Source: Vulcanimicrobiota bacterium
GTDB lineage: Bacteria; Vulcanimicrobiota; Vulcanimicrobiia; Vulcanimicrobiales; Vulcanimicrobiaceae
DNA: 36,613 bases
NCBI GenBank assembly: GCA_019240755.1
Contig: JAFAXS010000070.1
Coordinates: forward strand, 1 to 36,613
Direction of reading: 5' to 3'
A model generated the notes under the pieces. That model was not told the DNA's origin, did not search any database, and saw only the letters and a list, made by a program, of their open reading frames with translations. Below, piece by piece: positions 7,720 to 16,109 of this stretch (positions within the stretch are counted from its first letter, which is position 1; every line of letters begins with the position of its first letter). The translations under genes were made by a program, and so were the position numbers.

Positions 7720-10700
7720 ATGCGCTGCTTGAAAACGCTGGGCGCGGCTTGCATTCTAGCCGCAGTATTGCCGTTTGCCGCGAGGGCCGGCACCACGGGC
7801 GGAATCGTCGGACGGGTTGTCGACGCCGATACGCGCGCGCCGGTCTCGGGCGTGCTCGTCACCGCAAACTCTCCTTCGAAGGCTGCCACCTCCACGACCG
7901 ATGCGAGCGGCACGTTTCGTTTTCTCGCCTTGCCGCCCGATACGTACACTCTCTCATTTTCGAAGAGCGGCTACGATCCGGTGGCGCAGGCGGGGCTTTC
8001 GGTTTTCGCGGATCAGGTTCAAAGCTACGACGTGGCGATGAAGCGAGCGTTGAAGACGATTGCTCGCGTCACGGCTCAATCGGCCGCGGCGCTCGTTAAG
8101 CCGGGCACGACGAGCGACGTCTATTCCGTCAATGCGGCCGGACAGCAGGCCCGCCAGGGCATGTCCGGCCCCGGCAGCCTGAACAACGCTTACGGCGCGA
8201 TCGCCTCGGTGCCCGGCGTGATGGTCGATCCCGGCGAGGTCGGATGGTGGCAAACGGTGCACGTGCGAGGCGGCGACATCGATCAGGTTGGCTATGAGCT
8301 CGACGGCATTCCGGTGAACCGCGCGTACGATAACGCGCCGCAAACGATGCTGTCGAGCCTGGGCAGTCAAGAAGTGCAGGTGTATACCGGAGGCGTTCCG
8401 GCCAGCTCGGACGCGCAAGGGATCTCCGGCTACGTCAATCAGGTGTTGAAAACCGGCACCTATCCCGGTTACGGTGACGCGAATCTCGGCGTCGGCTATC
8501 CCGCGTTTTACCACCAGGCGTCCGTCGAGGCCGGCGGATCCACACCCGACCGCCTGTTCAGCTACTACGTCGGAATCGGCGGAGCCAATCAATCCTTCCG
8601 CTACGTCAACGATAGCGACGGCGCGAACATTCCCTTTTCGTTCTTTTACCCGACGAGCGCCATTCCCGGCGTCTCCTGCGGAGCGCTGAAGTGCACGTCA
8701 TACGGAACGGCGCCCTACCTCGCGCAAAAGTCCAACGGTTACACGTATACGGGCGCACCCTCGCCGGTACTCTTTACCACCGGCCTCGGTTTTTCGCTCG
8801 CGTCGCAGTCGCTGCGCGATACCGTCGTCAACGTGCACGTCGGCATTCCCCAGCACAACGGCCTGCGCGACGACGTTCAAGCGATGTACGTCACGAGCGA
8901 AAATCTCAATCAATACTTTAGCTCGATCAACGACTTTGGGGCCAACACGCTCTTTGCGCCGTTCGGCGCCCTCGTGTGGGACGACTCATTCCAATACCGC
9001 GGCCCGGCATACAAGCCGTTCCAACGGAATGCCGTCTACAAATATATGTTTCCTTCGAGCCCGCCGCACGATTTCCAGGGACCCTTACCGTTTGACATAC
9101 GCGATCCGAACGATAACGGTTACGCTGGCGAAAAGCTGCAATACCAACACGAGTTCACGCCGGCCTCCTACCTTCGCTTTTACGGTTACGGATCGTACTC
9201 GAACTGGTTCATCAACGGCTATAACTCCGACGCGCAGCCCTTCTACGGTTGGGAGCTGCCGTATTTTCTGCCGGATCACACGTACGGCTTCAACCTGAGC
9301 TACGTCAATCAGCTGAGCGACCAGCATCTGCTGAGCGTTACGGGCGCGTACACCTACTCGGCGCTCCAGCGCTACTTTGTCACCTTCTTTCCATCGGACT
9401 GGCCGATCACGAGCTACGTCGGCCGCAACGGCAAGTGCTACGATCCGTCGAGCGGCATGCAGATCGGTTGCTACGATCAAAGCATGGGGACGCTGACGAA
9501 CCCGCAGCCGCCGGTCACGTACTCCTGCAGTGCCAGCCCGAAGCTGCCGGCCTGTGCGGCGGGCGTGGATCCGCAGTGGCTCGTCACTAAGACGTTCGAG
9601 AGCGGCAACCAAGGCCTCAATCAAGTCCACGCCGCGCTGACCGGGTACTCGATCAACGACCAATGGCGCCCTGGCGACCGCCTCAACGTCAACTTGGGAC
9701 TGCGCGTCGAGGATTTCACGTACTTTTTCGGCGACACGAGTCCCAACAATCCGGCGCGGCAGTTTTGGTTCAACGCGTACAACGCCGAGTATTGCTTTGC
9801 GCCGGGTGTCAACAACAATAAGCCGATCGATCGCACGAGCAACGGCGTCGGCCCCTGTCCCGTCGTGGGCGGCGTGCAGACGCTGCCGCTCGCACAGTCA
9901 CCCTACGGTCCGTTGATCAACGTTAGCGGCGGCCAGTACACGACGGCGCGCTTTCAGCCGCGGCTCGGCCTGACCTACTCGCTGAATCCGAACGACGTGC
10001 TGCGCGGTTCCTTCGGCATCTACGCGCGGCCGCCGAACTCGTCGTGGGTACAGTACAACACGATTAAAGAAGACTTGCCGTCGTTCTTAGGCTCCCACTT
10101 CTACGGCTACGGCTTCAACACTCCCGATCACTTAATTCGGCCCGATACGTCGTACAATTACGATCTTTCGTGGGAGCACCGCTTCAAAGGTACGGACATC
10201 AGCTTAAAGCTGAGCCCGTTCTTCCGCGCGACACGCGATCAGCTGCAGAACTTCTTTATTGACGCGCAGGGCGGAATCGAGTCGGGCCTCAACGTGGGCA
10301 GCCAGCAGAGCGAAGGCGTAGAATTTGCGTTGCAGAAGGGCGATTTGACGCAAGAGGGGCTCAGCGGTCAACTGGCGTTCACGTATACGCACAGCCAAAT
10401 AAAGTATCAGAACTTTACGAACACGAATCAAAACGTGATCGACCAGCTCAACGGATACATCCGGTCGTACGACGGGTTCCTGAAGGGCCACGGCGGCTTT
10501 CCCTGCTATTTCTACGAGTCGGCGGGCGGCAGAGGCACCACGAACTGCAAACAGGCGGGCGTCGTGCTCAATCCCTACTACAATCAGCCGTATCAGAACG
10601 TATTCTCGAGTACCGCATGGTATCCGACCTACGATATCATTCCCGGACCAGTGGCGGCGGCCAACGGCTACGCCGTCCCATACGTCGCGACGCTGCTCCT

Positions 10701-11262
10701 CAACTACAAGCACCGCCGGCTAACGCTAACGAACTATTGGAGCTTCAACTCGGGTGCCGAATACGGCGCGCCGACGTCCTGGCCGGGTTACAATCCGCAG
10801 TCGTGCTACGCGCCGCCGCGATCCTGGATGGCAACGCACGGTAAGGCGGCAGACCCGGCATCCTGCGACGACTTCGGAAACCTGCCGCTGTTCATTCCGG
10901 ATCCATTCAGCAAGGGCTACGACAACCTCGGCGCCTTTCAACAGCCGTGGCAACTGCAGATGGGCTTGGCAGTGAGCTACGATGTGAGCCCGCGTATTAC
11001 CGCGCGCCTCAACTTCACGAACATCCTCGACATCTGTGGCCAGCGCGGATACGCGTGGGACAATCCCTACGTCTGCGCCTACGGATCCTTGCCGACGAAC
11101 TTCTTATATCCGGCGGGCAACTTCTACCCGAACTCCGTCTCGTCGCGCCCGCCGCCGCAGTTGCAGTATCCGTACGCGTTTTGGTTCAACGGCGCCAACA
11201 CCGGGTTCTTAGGCGTCACGCAACCGTTGCAGGTGACGGGCGCGCTAACGATCAGGCTGTAG
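7720..11262 (+). CDS. TonB-dependent receptor-like outer-membrane protein with N-terminal carboxypeptidase-regulatory-like domain
   Basis: The 1180-residue protein starts with a signal peptide ending near AARA. A CarboxypepD_reg/Cna-B-like domain follows at about 25-110 (GGIVGRVVDADTRAPVSGV, GTFRFLALPPDTYTL, then MKR). Next comes a plug-like domain at about 135-250 (YGAIASVPGVMV, VHVRGGDIDQVGYELDGIP, QEVQVYTGGVP). The remainder is rich in aromatic and Asn/Tyr residues and alternating strands, as in a large beta barrel (RPDTSYNYDLSWEHRFK, SGQLAFTYTHS, ARLNFTNILD). This is the Oar/SusC-like layout, likely importing a large or scarce substrate or organising the surface; the ligand is unknown. 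No TonB, ExbB or ExbD gene is nearby and I see no clear TonB box. ATG 7720 is preferred over adjacent GTG 7717. The protein ends in Leu rather than the usual aromatic residue. Confidence 0.85.
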   Translation: MRCLKTLGAACILAAVLPFAARAGTTGGIVGRVVDADTRAPVSGVLVTANSPSKAATSTTDASGTFRFLALPPDTYTLSFSKSGYDPVAQAGLSVFADQVQSYDVAMKRALKTIARVTAQSAAALVKPGTTSDVYSVNAAGQQARQGMSGPGSLNNAYGAIASVPGVMVDPGEVGWWQTVHVRGGDIDQVGYELDGIPVNRAYDNAPQTMLSSLGSQEVQVYTGGVPASSDAQGISGYVNQVLKTGTYPGYGDANLGVGYPAFYHQASVEAGGSTPDRLFSYYVGIGGANQSFRYVNDSDGANIPFSFFYPTSAIPGVSCGALKCTSYGTAPYLAQKSNGYTYTGAPSPVLFTTGLGFSLASQSLRDTVVNVHVGIPQHNGLRDDVQAMYVTSENLNQYFSSINDFGANTLFAPFGALVWDDSFQYRGPAYKPFQRNAVYKYMFPSSPPHDFQGPLPFDIRDPNDNGYAGEKLQYQHEFTPASYLRFYGYGSYSNWFINGYNSDAQPFYGWELPYFLPDHTYGFNLSYVNQLSDQHLLSVTGAYTYSALQRYFVTFFPSDWPITSYVGRNGKCYDPSSGMQIGCYDQSMGTLTNPQPPVTYSCSASPKLPACAAGVDPQWLVTKTFESGNQGLNQVHAALTGYSINDQWRPGDRLNVNLGLRVEDFTYFFGDTSPNNPARQFWFNAYNAEYCFAPGVNNNKPIDRTSNGVGPCPVVGGVQTLPLAQSPYGPLINVSGGQYTTARFQPRLGLTYSLNPNDVLRGSFGIYARPPNSSWVQYNTIKEDLPSFLGSHFYGYGFNTPDHLIRPDTSYNYDLSWEHRFKGTDISLKLSPFFRATRDQLQNFFIDAQGGIESGLNVGSQQSEGVEFALQKGDLTQEGLSGQLAFTYTHSQIKYQNFTNTNQNVIDQLNGYIRSYDGFLKGHGGFPCYFYESAGGRGTTNCKQAGVVLNPYYNQPYQNVFSSTAWYPTYDIIPGPVAAANGYAVPYVATLLLNYKHRRLTLTNYWSFNSGAEYGAPTSWPGYNPQSCYAPPRSWMATHGKAADPASCDDFGNLPLFIPDPFSKGYDNLGAFQQPWQLQMGLAVSYDVSPRITARLNFTNILDICGQRGYAWDNPYVCAYGSLPTNFLYPAGNFYPNSVSSRPPPQLQYPYAFWFNGANTGFLGVTQPLQVTGALTIRL

Positions 11263-11265
11263 GCG

Positions 11266-12474
11266 TCACCGGATCAACGACAGCCAGAGGATTGCCGGCA
11301 GGAGCGTGGCCGGCGCAATGGCGGCGCCGAGCTTAAGATATTCCGCGAAGCCCACGCGGATGCCGTATTGACGCAGAATCGTCAGCCACAGGATCGTCGC
11401 GAGCGAGGCGCTCGTCACCAGGTTCGGTCCGAGATCCACTCCGGCGATCAACGGATATGCGACCGGCGCCGACGCATGCGCCGCCACGTACGACGACGCG
11501 ACTGCGACCGGCAGATTGTTGAAGAGATTCGAGAGGACGGCGGCGCCGGCGGCGGCGGCCGCGTTCAGGCCGAGCGCGCCCCCGTGCATCGCAGCGGTCA
11601 AATGCGCCGCGATCCACGCGACGAACCCCGCGCGCGCGACCGCATCGAACAGCACGAAGAGTCCGGCGAGCAACGAAAGGACGCTCCAGCCGGCACGCCG
11701 CAGTGCGCCGATGGGGTTCCTGCGCGCGGCGAGCAAAACGAGGATCGCACCGACGGAGGCGACGATTCCGAGCGGCCAGCCGCGGGCCAACGCGGTGAAG
11801 TATCCGACGACGACGAGCGCCATCGCGATGAGCGCTCGCTGGACGGCGGCCGTCGGGGCGGCGCATTCGATCGTGCTATAGCGTCCCGCGATCTCGCCGC
11901 GGAAGAAGAAGAGGAGAAGGCCGAGCGTCGCGGCGACCGCGCAAATCTGAGGAACCGCGAGGTGCCAGAGGTACGGCAGCAGCCGCGCATGGGGGAGAAT
12001 CAAGACGTTGGCCGGGTTCGAGAACGGCAGGCCGAAGGACGCGGTGTTTGCGACGAAGATGCAGGCGAAGAGAAACGGCTTAGGATTGCCGCCGTGCCGC
12101 GTGACGGCTCGGTAGACGATCGGCGTCAGCACCACCGCCGTTGCGTCGTTGGAGAGCAATAGCGCGATGACGGCTCCGGTGAGGAACAGGCCGATGAAGA
12201 GGCCCCGCCACGAGCCGCCGGCGCGTGCGAGAACGAAATCGGTGATCCAATGGAAGACGCCCGCAGCGTGAGCAGCCGCAGAGATGCCGAGCAGCCCGGC
12301 GATGAACAGTAACACGTTCCACTGCGCGAGGATCGCGCGAACGGCCGACGGCACGGGTTCGTAGCCCAGCGCGACGATGAGCAGCGCCGCCGCAACGGGC
12401 CACACCCAGCGCGGCAGGCCGAACGGACGCGTCGCGAGCAGCGCGATCGCAAACGCGGCGATGACGAAGACCAA
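11266..12474 (-). CDS. ArsB/NhaD-type ion permease
   Basis: The 402-residue protein is hydrophobic throughout, with about 10-12 predicted membrane helices. The duplicated ion-transporter superfamily signatures are visible. LLSNDATAVVLTPIV and ANTASFGLPFSNPANVLIL match the ArsB/NhaD/CitM pattern of an SND/AND-type loop plus an NPxN hairpin. The C-terminal half repeats the fold with NLFNNLPVAVASSY and LGPNLVTSASLATILW. It probably moves an anion or exchanges sodium for protons; arsenite specificity cannot be claimed because no arsenic genes are near. The only start codon before the first helix is TTG 12474. It follows the stop codon of the recombinase gene directly and in the same frame, which implies translational coupling. 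It is convergent with the receptor gene, 3 bases away. Confidence 0.85.
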   Translation of the reverse strand: MVFVIAAFAIALLATRPFGLPRWVWPVAAALLIVALGYEPVPSAVRAILAQWNVLLFIAGLLGISAAAHAAGVFHWITDFVLARAGGSWRGLFIGLFLTGAVIALLLSNDATAVVLTPIVYRAVTRHGGNPKPFLFACIFVANTASFGLPFSNPANVLILPHARLLPYLWHLAVPQICAVAATLGLLLFFFRGEIAGRYSTIECAAPTAAVQRALIAMALVVVGYFTALARGWPLGIVASVGAILVLLAARRNPIGALRRAGWSVLSLLAGLFVLFDAVARAGFVAWIAAHLTAAMHGGALGLNAAAAAGAAVLSNLFNNLPVAVASSYVAAHASAPVAYPLIAGVDLGPNLVTSASLATILWLTILRQYGIRVGFAEYLKLGAAIAPATLLPAILWLSLIR

Positions 12475-13452
12475 CTACGGAAGGCGATCGCGCGGGTGCG
12501 CCCGATCGTACGTTCGGCGCTTATGTCCCATCGCAAGTTTTAAATAAATTCCGGTCGTTGACAGGCTTTCGTGTCCCAGCAACTCCCGGACGGTCTCCAG
12601 ATCGCTGCCGTTTTCGATCAAGTGCGTCGCGAAGGAATGGCGCAAGGTGTGCGGACTGGCTTTTTGGGCGACCCCGCTGATTCGATAGACGTCCTTGAAA
12701 ATTCGCCATACGTGCTTCGGCGTAAGCCCCTTGCCGCCGCGTCCTTGGAAGAGCGCGGCGTCGTCCGTACGGGGGCGTACCCGCAGATACGACTCGATCG
12801 CCGCTGCGGCGGTATGATTGATGATGACGGTGCGCTCCTTGCTGCCTTTGCCCATCACTCTGATCTCGCGCCTCTCGAGATTCACGTCGGCCAGCCGCAC
12901 GCCGGCGAGCTCGGCGCGCCGCATTCCGCTGGCGTAAAAAAGCTCGAGGATGGCCCGGTCGCGGGCTTGCATCGCAGCGTCCCTGCCGGCGATCGACGTG
13001 TGCAGGATCTTCATAACGTCTTTGACGTCCAGCGGCGCCGGTTTTTTCTTGACAATCGACGGCGCCGCGATCGAGCTTGCGGGATCCGTCTCGAGAACGC
13101 CGGTGCTCCGCAGAAACCGGTAGAGCGCCCGAATTGACGAAAGCTTTCGGCAGACCGTCCGGCTATCGTAGCCATGGACATCGAACATGTAACCGATGTA
13201 GCGCCGGATGTGCGACGGGGTGACCGCACGCAGGCTAGGATCCGGCCACTCCTCGGGGGCCTCGGCGTGCTGCCGCTGGAGAAAGCCGGCAAAGTCCGTA
13301 AGGTCCCGCGCATACGCCGCCACCGTTAAGGGACTCCGTTTGCGTTCCGTGCCCAAGTAGTAGGCCAGCTCGCCGACGAGGGGATCCATACTTCGCGGCA
13401 AGGCAGCCTCTGCGTTCGGGCGGCCCTTCCCTCGCCTTGCGGTACGCGACAT
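12475..13452 (-). CDS. Tyrosine recombinase, XerC/XerD type
   Basis: The 325-residue protein has the N-terminal SAM-like core-binding domain (about 22-120, LAYYLGTERKRSPLTVAAYA). The C-terminal catalytic domain shows all active-site residues: Arg178 in YASGMRRAEL, Lys202 in GKGSKER, His268 and Arg271 in HTLRHSF, His294 in LLGHES and Tyr303 in GIYLKL. Length and motif order fit chromosome-dimer-resolving XerC or XerD rather than a phage integrase. Which of the two cannot be decided, and no dif site was recognised here. ATG 13452 is used; ATG 13389 would give the N-terminus most typical of Xer proteins and is the only start that fits the promoter-like boxes at 13451-13479. The permease gene follows without any gap. 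Confidence 0.9.
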   Translation of the reverse strand: MSRTARRGKGRPNAEAALPRSMDPLVGELAYYLGTERKRSPLTVAAYARDLTDFAGFLQRQHAEAPEEWPDPSLRAVTPSHIRRYIGYMFDVHGYDSRTVCRKLSSIRALYRFLRSTGVLETDPASSIAAPSIVKKKPAPLDVKDVMKILHTSIAGRDAAMQARDRAILELFYASGMRRAELAGVRLADVNLERREIRVMGKGSKERTVIINHTAAAAIESYLRVRPRTDDAALFQGRGGKGLTPKHVWRIFKDVYRISGVAQKASPHTLRHSFATHLIENGSDLETVRELLGHESLSTTGIYLKLAMGHKRRTYDRAHPRDRLP

Positions 13453-13479
13453 AATAAAACTTTTATCGTATTCGAGCAA
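13451..13479 (-). promoter_or_regulatory. Possible promoter of the recombinase gene with overlapping palindrome
   Basis: Read on the minus strand, TTGCTC (13474-13479) and TATTAT (13451-13456) are separated by 17 bases, close to a sigma-70 pattern. The first box matches consensus at only three positions. The palindrome ATAAAA-C-TTTTAT (13454-13466) lies inside the spacer. If these boxes are real, transcription begins downstream of ATG 13452 and translation would start at ATG 13389. Confidence 0.3.
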
Positions 13480-13490
13480 AGCTTCCTGCC

Positions 13491-13511
13491 GGCCCTATGG
13501 ACCGTAGGGCC
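13491..13511. repeat. Inverted repeat between the GH114-like gene and the recombinase gene
   Basis: GGCCCTA (13491-13497) and TAGGGCC (13505-13511) form a perfect seven-base stem around a seven-base loop that is itself nearly symmetric (TGG-A-CCG). It sits about 70 bases past the GH114-like stop and 38 bases upstream of the recombinase ATG, both on the minus strand. No T-run follows, so it is not a standard intrinsic terminator. It may be a weak terminator, an operator or an RNA hairpin. Confidence 0.4.
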
Positions 13512-13581
13512 GCGCGGGGCCTCCTCTCGGAAAAGGTCCCCTACCGGCCGATTGGGACGGCCGCAGCGACGGCGAAGCCCC

Positions 13582-14448
13582 TTAGCTCGGCGATCCGAGC
13601 GCCGGCTTCGAACAGGTGACGATCCACGCCGTCAACTGCAATTTCTTTAATATGGCCGTTTCGTCGTAGCGCGCATCGCTCGCGCACGTCTTCGTGAGAA
13701 ATGTTTGTTCGCTCAAGCCGTATTCAACATCCACGACGAGCCGGTGGGACTTAGCGTAAAGGGCAAACTGCTTGCACCACCCCTGCGCGTAGCACTGCTC
13801 GAGGACGGCGAAGTCGAACGCCTTCGAGAGTTGCGCCACTTGTCCGTTGTCGTTCTTTTGGGCCACTGCAAGGCCGCGCGCGTGGGCTGCCTTGGCCAGC
13901 CACAGATCGTAGGCGAGTTGCTGGGCGCCGGAGAGACGAAAGCCGGTATCGTTCGTGTAGCCGTCGATGTTGTCGGGATCCACGCCGTCGAACCCCTTCT
14001 GCTTGCAGAGATCGAACCGCTTGCTCATGATCGGTTCGAGTATTGCCGTCGCGCGAATGTCGAGCCACCGTTCTCCCGGCCAGTGGCTTACCGGCTCTCC
14101 CAGCACTTTCTTGGGGAATTCCTTGGCATCGGGACGCCAGTTCTCCCAAGTGCCGGCGTCGATGTAGCAGACCGCCCGGCGTTTGAGCGCGTGCAGTTTA
14201 GTTACGACCGACGGCGGCGTGTCGAAGCCGTCGAGATCGTAGATTTGCGCCGGCACGCGTTCGTCGAGCCTTCCGGTGTACTGAATCTGATACGACGTAT
14301 CGGCGCGCGGCAGCCAGTGTTGCTCGGGCGCTCCGCGCTGTATGGACGCACTCGTCGCCGGCAAGGGCTGTGCCGCGTTTCCGCAGCCCGCGGCGAGCGG
14401 CAGGGCGAGGCAGAGTTGCAGGCGGCAAAAGGCGCGGAGCCTCTTCAT
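13582..14448 (-). CDS. GH114-like endo-alpha-1,4-polygalactosaminidase, lipoprotein
   Basis: The 288-residue protein has a lipoprotein signal (LPLAAGC, Cys22). A TIM-barrel region follows with the GH114 marks: YQIQYTGRLDE, AQIYDLDGFDT, VCYIDAGTWENWRPD, FDGVDPDNIDGYTND and LAVAQKND. Characterised relatives cleave galactosamine-rich exopolysaccharide. The acidic residues in DAGTWE and GVDPDNID are the likely active-site region. As an exported lipoprotein it would act at the cell envelope on self-made or foreign polysaccharide. Four Cys residues late in the protein suggest disulfides. It is divergent from the DUF4097-like lipoprotein gene, with only 14 bases between the chosen starts. Neither start has a clear ribosome site. 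Confidence 0.85.
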   Translation of the reverse strand: MKRLRAFCRLQLCLALPLAAGCGNAAQPLPATSASIQRGAPEQHWLPRADTSYQIQYTGRLDERVPAQIYDLDGFDTPPSVVTKLHALKRRAVCYIDAGTWENWRPDAKEFPKKVLGEPVSHWPGERWLDIRATAILEPIMSKRFDLCKQKGFDGVDPDNIDGYTNDTGFRLSGAQQLAYDLWLAKAAHARGLAVAQKNDNGQVAQLSKAFDFAVLEQCYAQGWCKQFALYAKSHRLVVDVEYGLSEQTFLTKTCASDARYDETAILKKLQLTAWIVTCSKPALGSPS

Positions 14449-14462
14449 CGAAAGCCGCTTTA

Positions 14463-15173
14463 GTGAAGCGCCCTTGTCTCCTTCTTCTCCCTGCGCTCCT
14501 CGCGGCGTGCAACGCGCCGGCGCCGTACGCGACCACGGAGGGCATTCTGCGGCCGGGCGCGACGCTGAACGTTGAGATCGCCGGGGGACGCCTGGATGCG
14601 TACCACCCCGCGTCAGGTCAGCGCCCCGACCTCTTCACCGTTTCGGCAACGGCGCCGTCGAACGGCACGCCGCCTGCGCCGCGGCTGCGCGCACGCGGCA
14701 ACGAGGTCACGGTCACCGCGGGCGCGCTGGCGTCATTGCTCGTCCGGGTGCCCGCCGGGGTCAACCTGGTTGTTAATTCACGCAACGGCGACGTCAACGT
14801 GACCGACATCGGCGGAAACGCGCGCATCAACGCCGCTCGCGGAAACGTCACAGTGATGGTGCCGCAATACGCCCAAGCGACCGTCGGTGAGGGAACGCTC
14901 GCGGTCACGATGGGCGCGATGCGCTGGCCCGGGACGCTGCGCTTTTCCGTGAGCCGCGGCGACATCACTCTGCGCGTGCCCGCGCCGGCCGCCTTCAGCG
15001 CGCACCTGCAGACGGACGACGGAACCCTCTTCACGGAGTTTGCGTTGCGCGGTAGTGCCCACGGCAACGTCGAGACGATCGACGGCGGCGTGAACGGCGG
15101 CGGCGCGCAGCGCATTTGGGCGCACACTCGCGTTGGAGCGATTCGGCTCTTACGTATGCAGCCGCAACCGTGA
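14463..15173 (+). CDS. DUF4097-like adhesin-type lipoprotein
   Basis: GTG 14463 opens a textbook lipoprotein signal (basic start, poly-Leu stretch, lipobox LAAC). An upstream in-frame ATG at 14370 would add 31 Arg-rich residues inside the opposing gene and is rejected. The 236-residue protein is a series of short beta repeats: VNLVVNSRNGDVNVTDIGGN, ARGNVTVMV, GEGTLAVTMGAM, SRGDITLRV and TDDGTLFTEF. This right-handed solenoid pattern is typical of DUF4097/putative adhesin domains, which are found at cell envelopes with no proven activity. It lies divergent to the GH114-like lipoprotein, so the pair may share a promoter region and serve the cell surface. Its 3' end overlaps the panE-like gene by 24 bases. 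Confidence 0.75.
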   Translation: MKRPCLLLLPALLAACNAPAPYATTEGILRPGATLNVEIAGGRLDAYHPASGQRPDLFTVSATAPSNGTPPAPRLRARGNEVTVTAGALASLLVRVPAGVNLVVNSRNGDVNVTDIGGNARINAARGNVTVMVPQYAQATVGEGTLAVTMGAMRWPGTLRFSVSRGDITLRVPAPAAFSAHLQTDDGTLFTEFALRGSAHGNVETIDGGVNGGGAQRIWAHTRVGAIRLLRMQPQP

Positions 15174-16091
15174 GCGCGCGAGCACCGCTTCCCGCGCCCT
15201 GATCAGGCGCACCATCGCGTCGTTGTAGGGCGTCGGCGTCGCCGTTCGCCGCCCAAACGCGACCACGGCTCCGTTGATGTGGTCGACCTCTGTTGGATGC
15301 CCCGTCGCAAGGTCCAGCGCCATGGAGCTCTTCGCGTCGGCACCGAGCGCGATCACCTCCGTTACGTATTGCCAGGGAGTCGCAAACGGCAGGTTGATTT
15401 TCAGGGCCGCGGCGACGGCCGCCGTTTCATCGGCGAGGGCCTCGGCAAGGCGCGCGGCGTTCGGATCTCGCGAAATCTCCCCGGCGTTGCAGTCGAGCAA
15501 CGCAGAGAGCGCGTTGACGGCCGCGTTGGCAACCAACTTTCCCCAGAGGTGCGGCCGGATGTCGTAGACGATCGAGGCTTGCAGGCCACTGGCGTTGAGC
15601 AGGTCGGTCACCATCCGCGAGGTCGCCTTCGATGCGGTCGTCGAGCCGATGACCGTGTTGCCTCGCTTCGAGCTGCGAACGTGACCAGCTGCAATCGTGT
15701 GAGACGATTCCGTCGTGATTCCCAAGATCACCGCGACGGCGCCTCCGAGGGCCGTCTTGATCGCCTCTTCATTCCCCAGCCCGTTCTGCAGCGAGATCAC
15801 GGGCGCGGCCGGATCGAGCTCCCCCGCGAACGCGCGCAGCGCCTGGAGCGTGTCGACCGCCTTGACAAAGAGAAAGAGCATGGTCGAGCCGTACAGGTCG
15901 CGCGCGTGCCGAGCGACTTTGACGGGGCGCGAAGGTTCGTCGTTGACGCGCAGGCCATCGCGTTCCACGCCGTCGGCGACCTCGGGGTTGTCGTCGCGGA
16001 TCGTCACGTCGCACGAGGCGGCCAGATGAAAGCCGAAGAGCGTGCCCATCGCGCCTGCGCCGATGATGCCGATGCGCGGTCGTTCCGCCAC
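15150..16091 (-). CDS. panE: 2-dehydropantoate 2-reductase family protein (PanE/ApbA)
   Basis: The 313-residue protein would reduce ketopantoate to pantoate with NADPH in pantothenate and coenzyme A synthesis. The N-terminal nucleotide-binding loop is GIIGAGAMGTLFGFHLA. LFLFVKAVDT and ISLQNGLGNEE are the conserved middle blocks. HLWGKLVANAAVNALSALL contains the Lys that acts as acid/base in the characterised enzyme, with the conserved Asn downstream. HPTEVDHINGAVV matches the C-terminal substrate block. The family includes related reductases, so the gene symbol is probable rather than certain. The start is GTG 16091, 18 bases after the mlaD-like stop, implying co-transcription from upstream. 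AGGA lies about 15 bases before it. Confidence 0.88.
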   Translation of the reverse strand: MAERPRIGIIGAGAMGTLFGFHLAASCDVTIRDDNPEVADGVERDGLRVNDEPSRPVKVARHARDLYGSTMLFLFVKAVDTLQALRAFAGELDPAAPVISLQNGLGNEEAIKTALGGAVAVILGITTESSHTIAAGHVRSSKRGNTVIGSTTASKATSRMVTDLLNASGLQASIVYDIRPHLWGKLVANAAVNALSALLDCNAGEISRDPNAARLAEALADETAAVAAALKINLPFATPWQYVTEVIALGADAKSSMALDLATGHPTEVDHINGAVVAFGRRTATPTPYNDAMVRLIRAREAVLARSRLRLHT

Positions 16092-16109
16092 GGTTCGGGT
16101 TAAGGTTCC

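Noticed and set aside
11368-12162. 264-residue Arg/Asp/Glu-rich open frame opposite the permease gene
   Set aside because: Composition typical of the reverse complement of a hydrophobic membrane protein; the permease motifs are on the minus strand.
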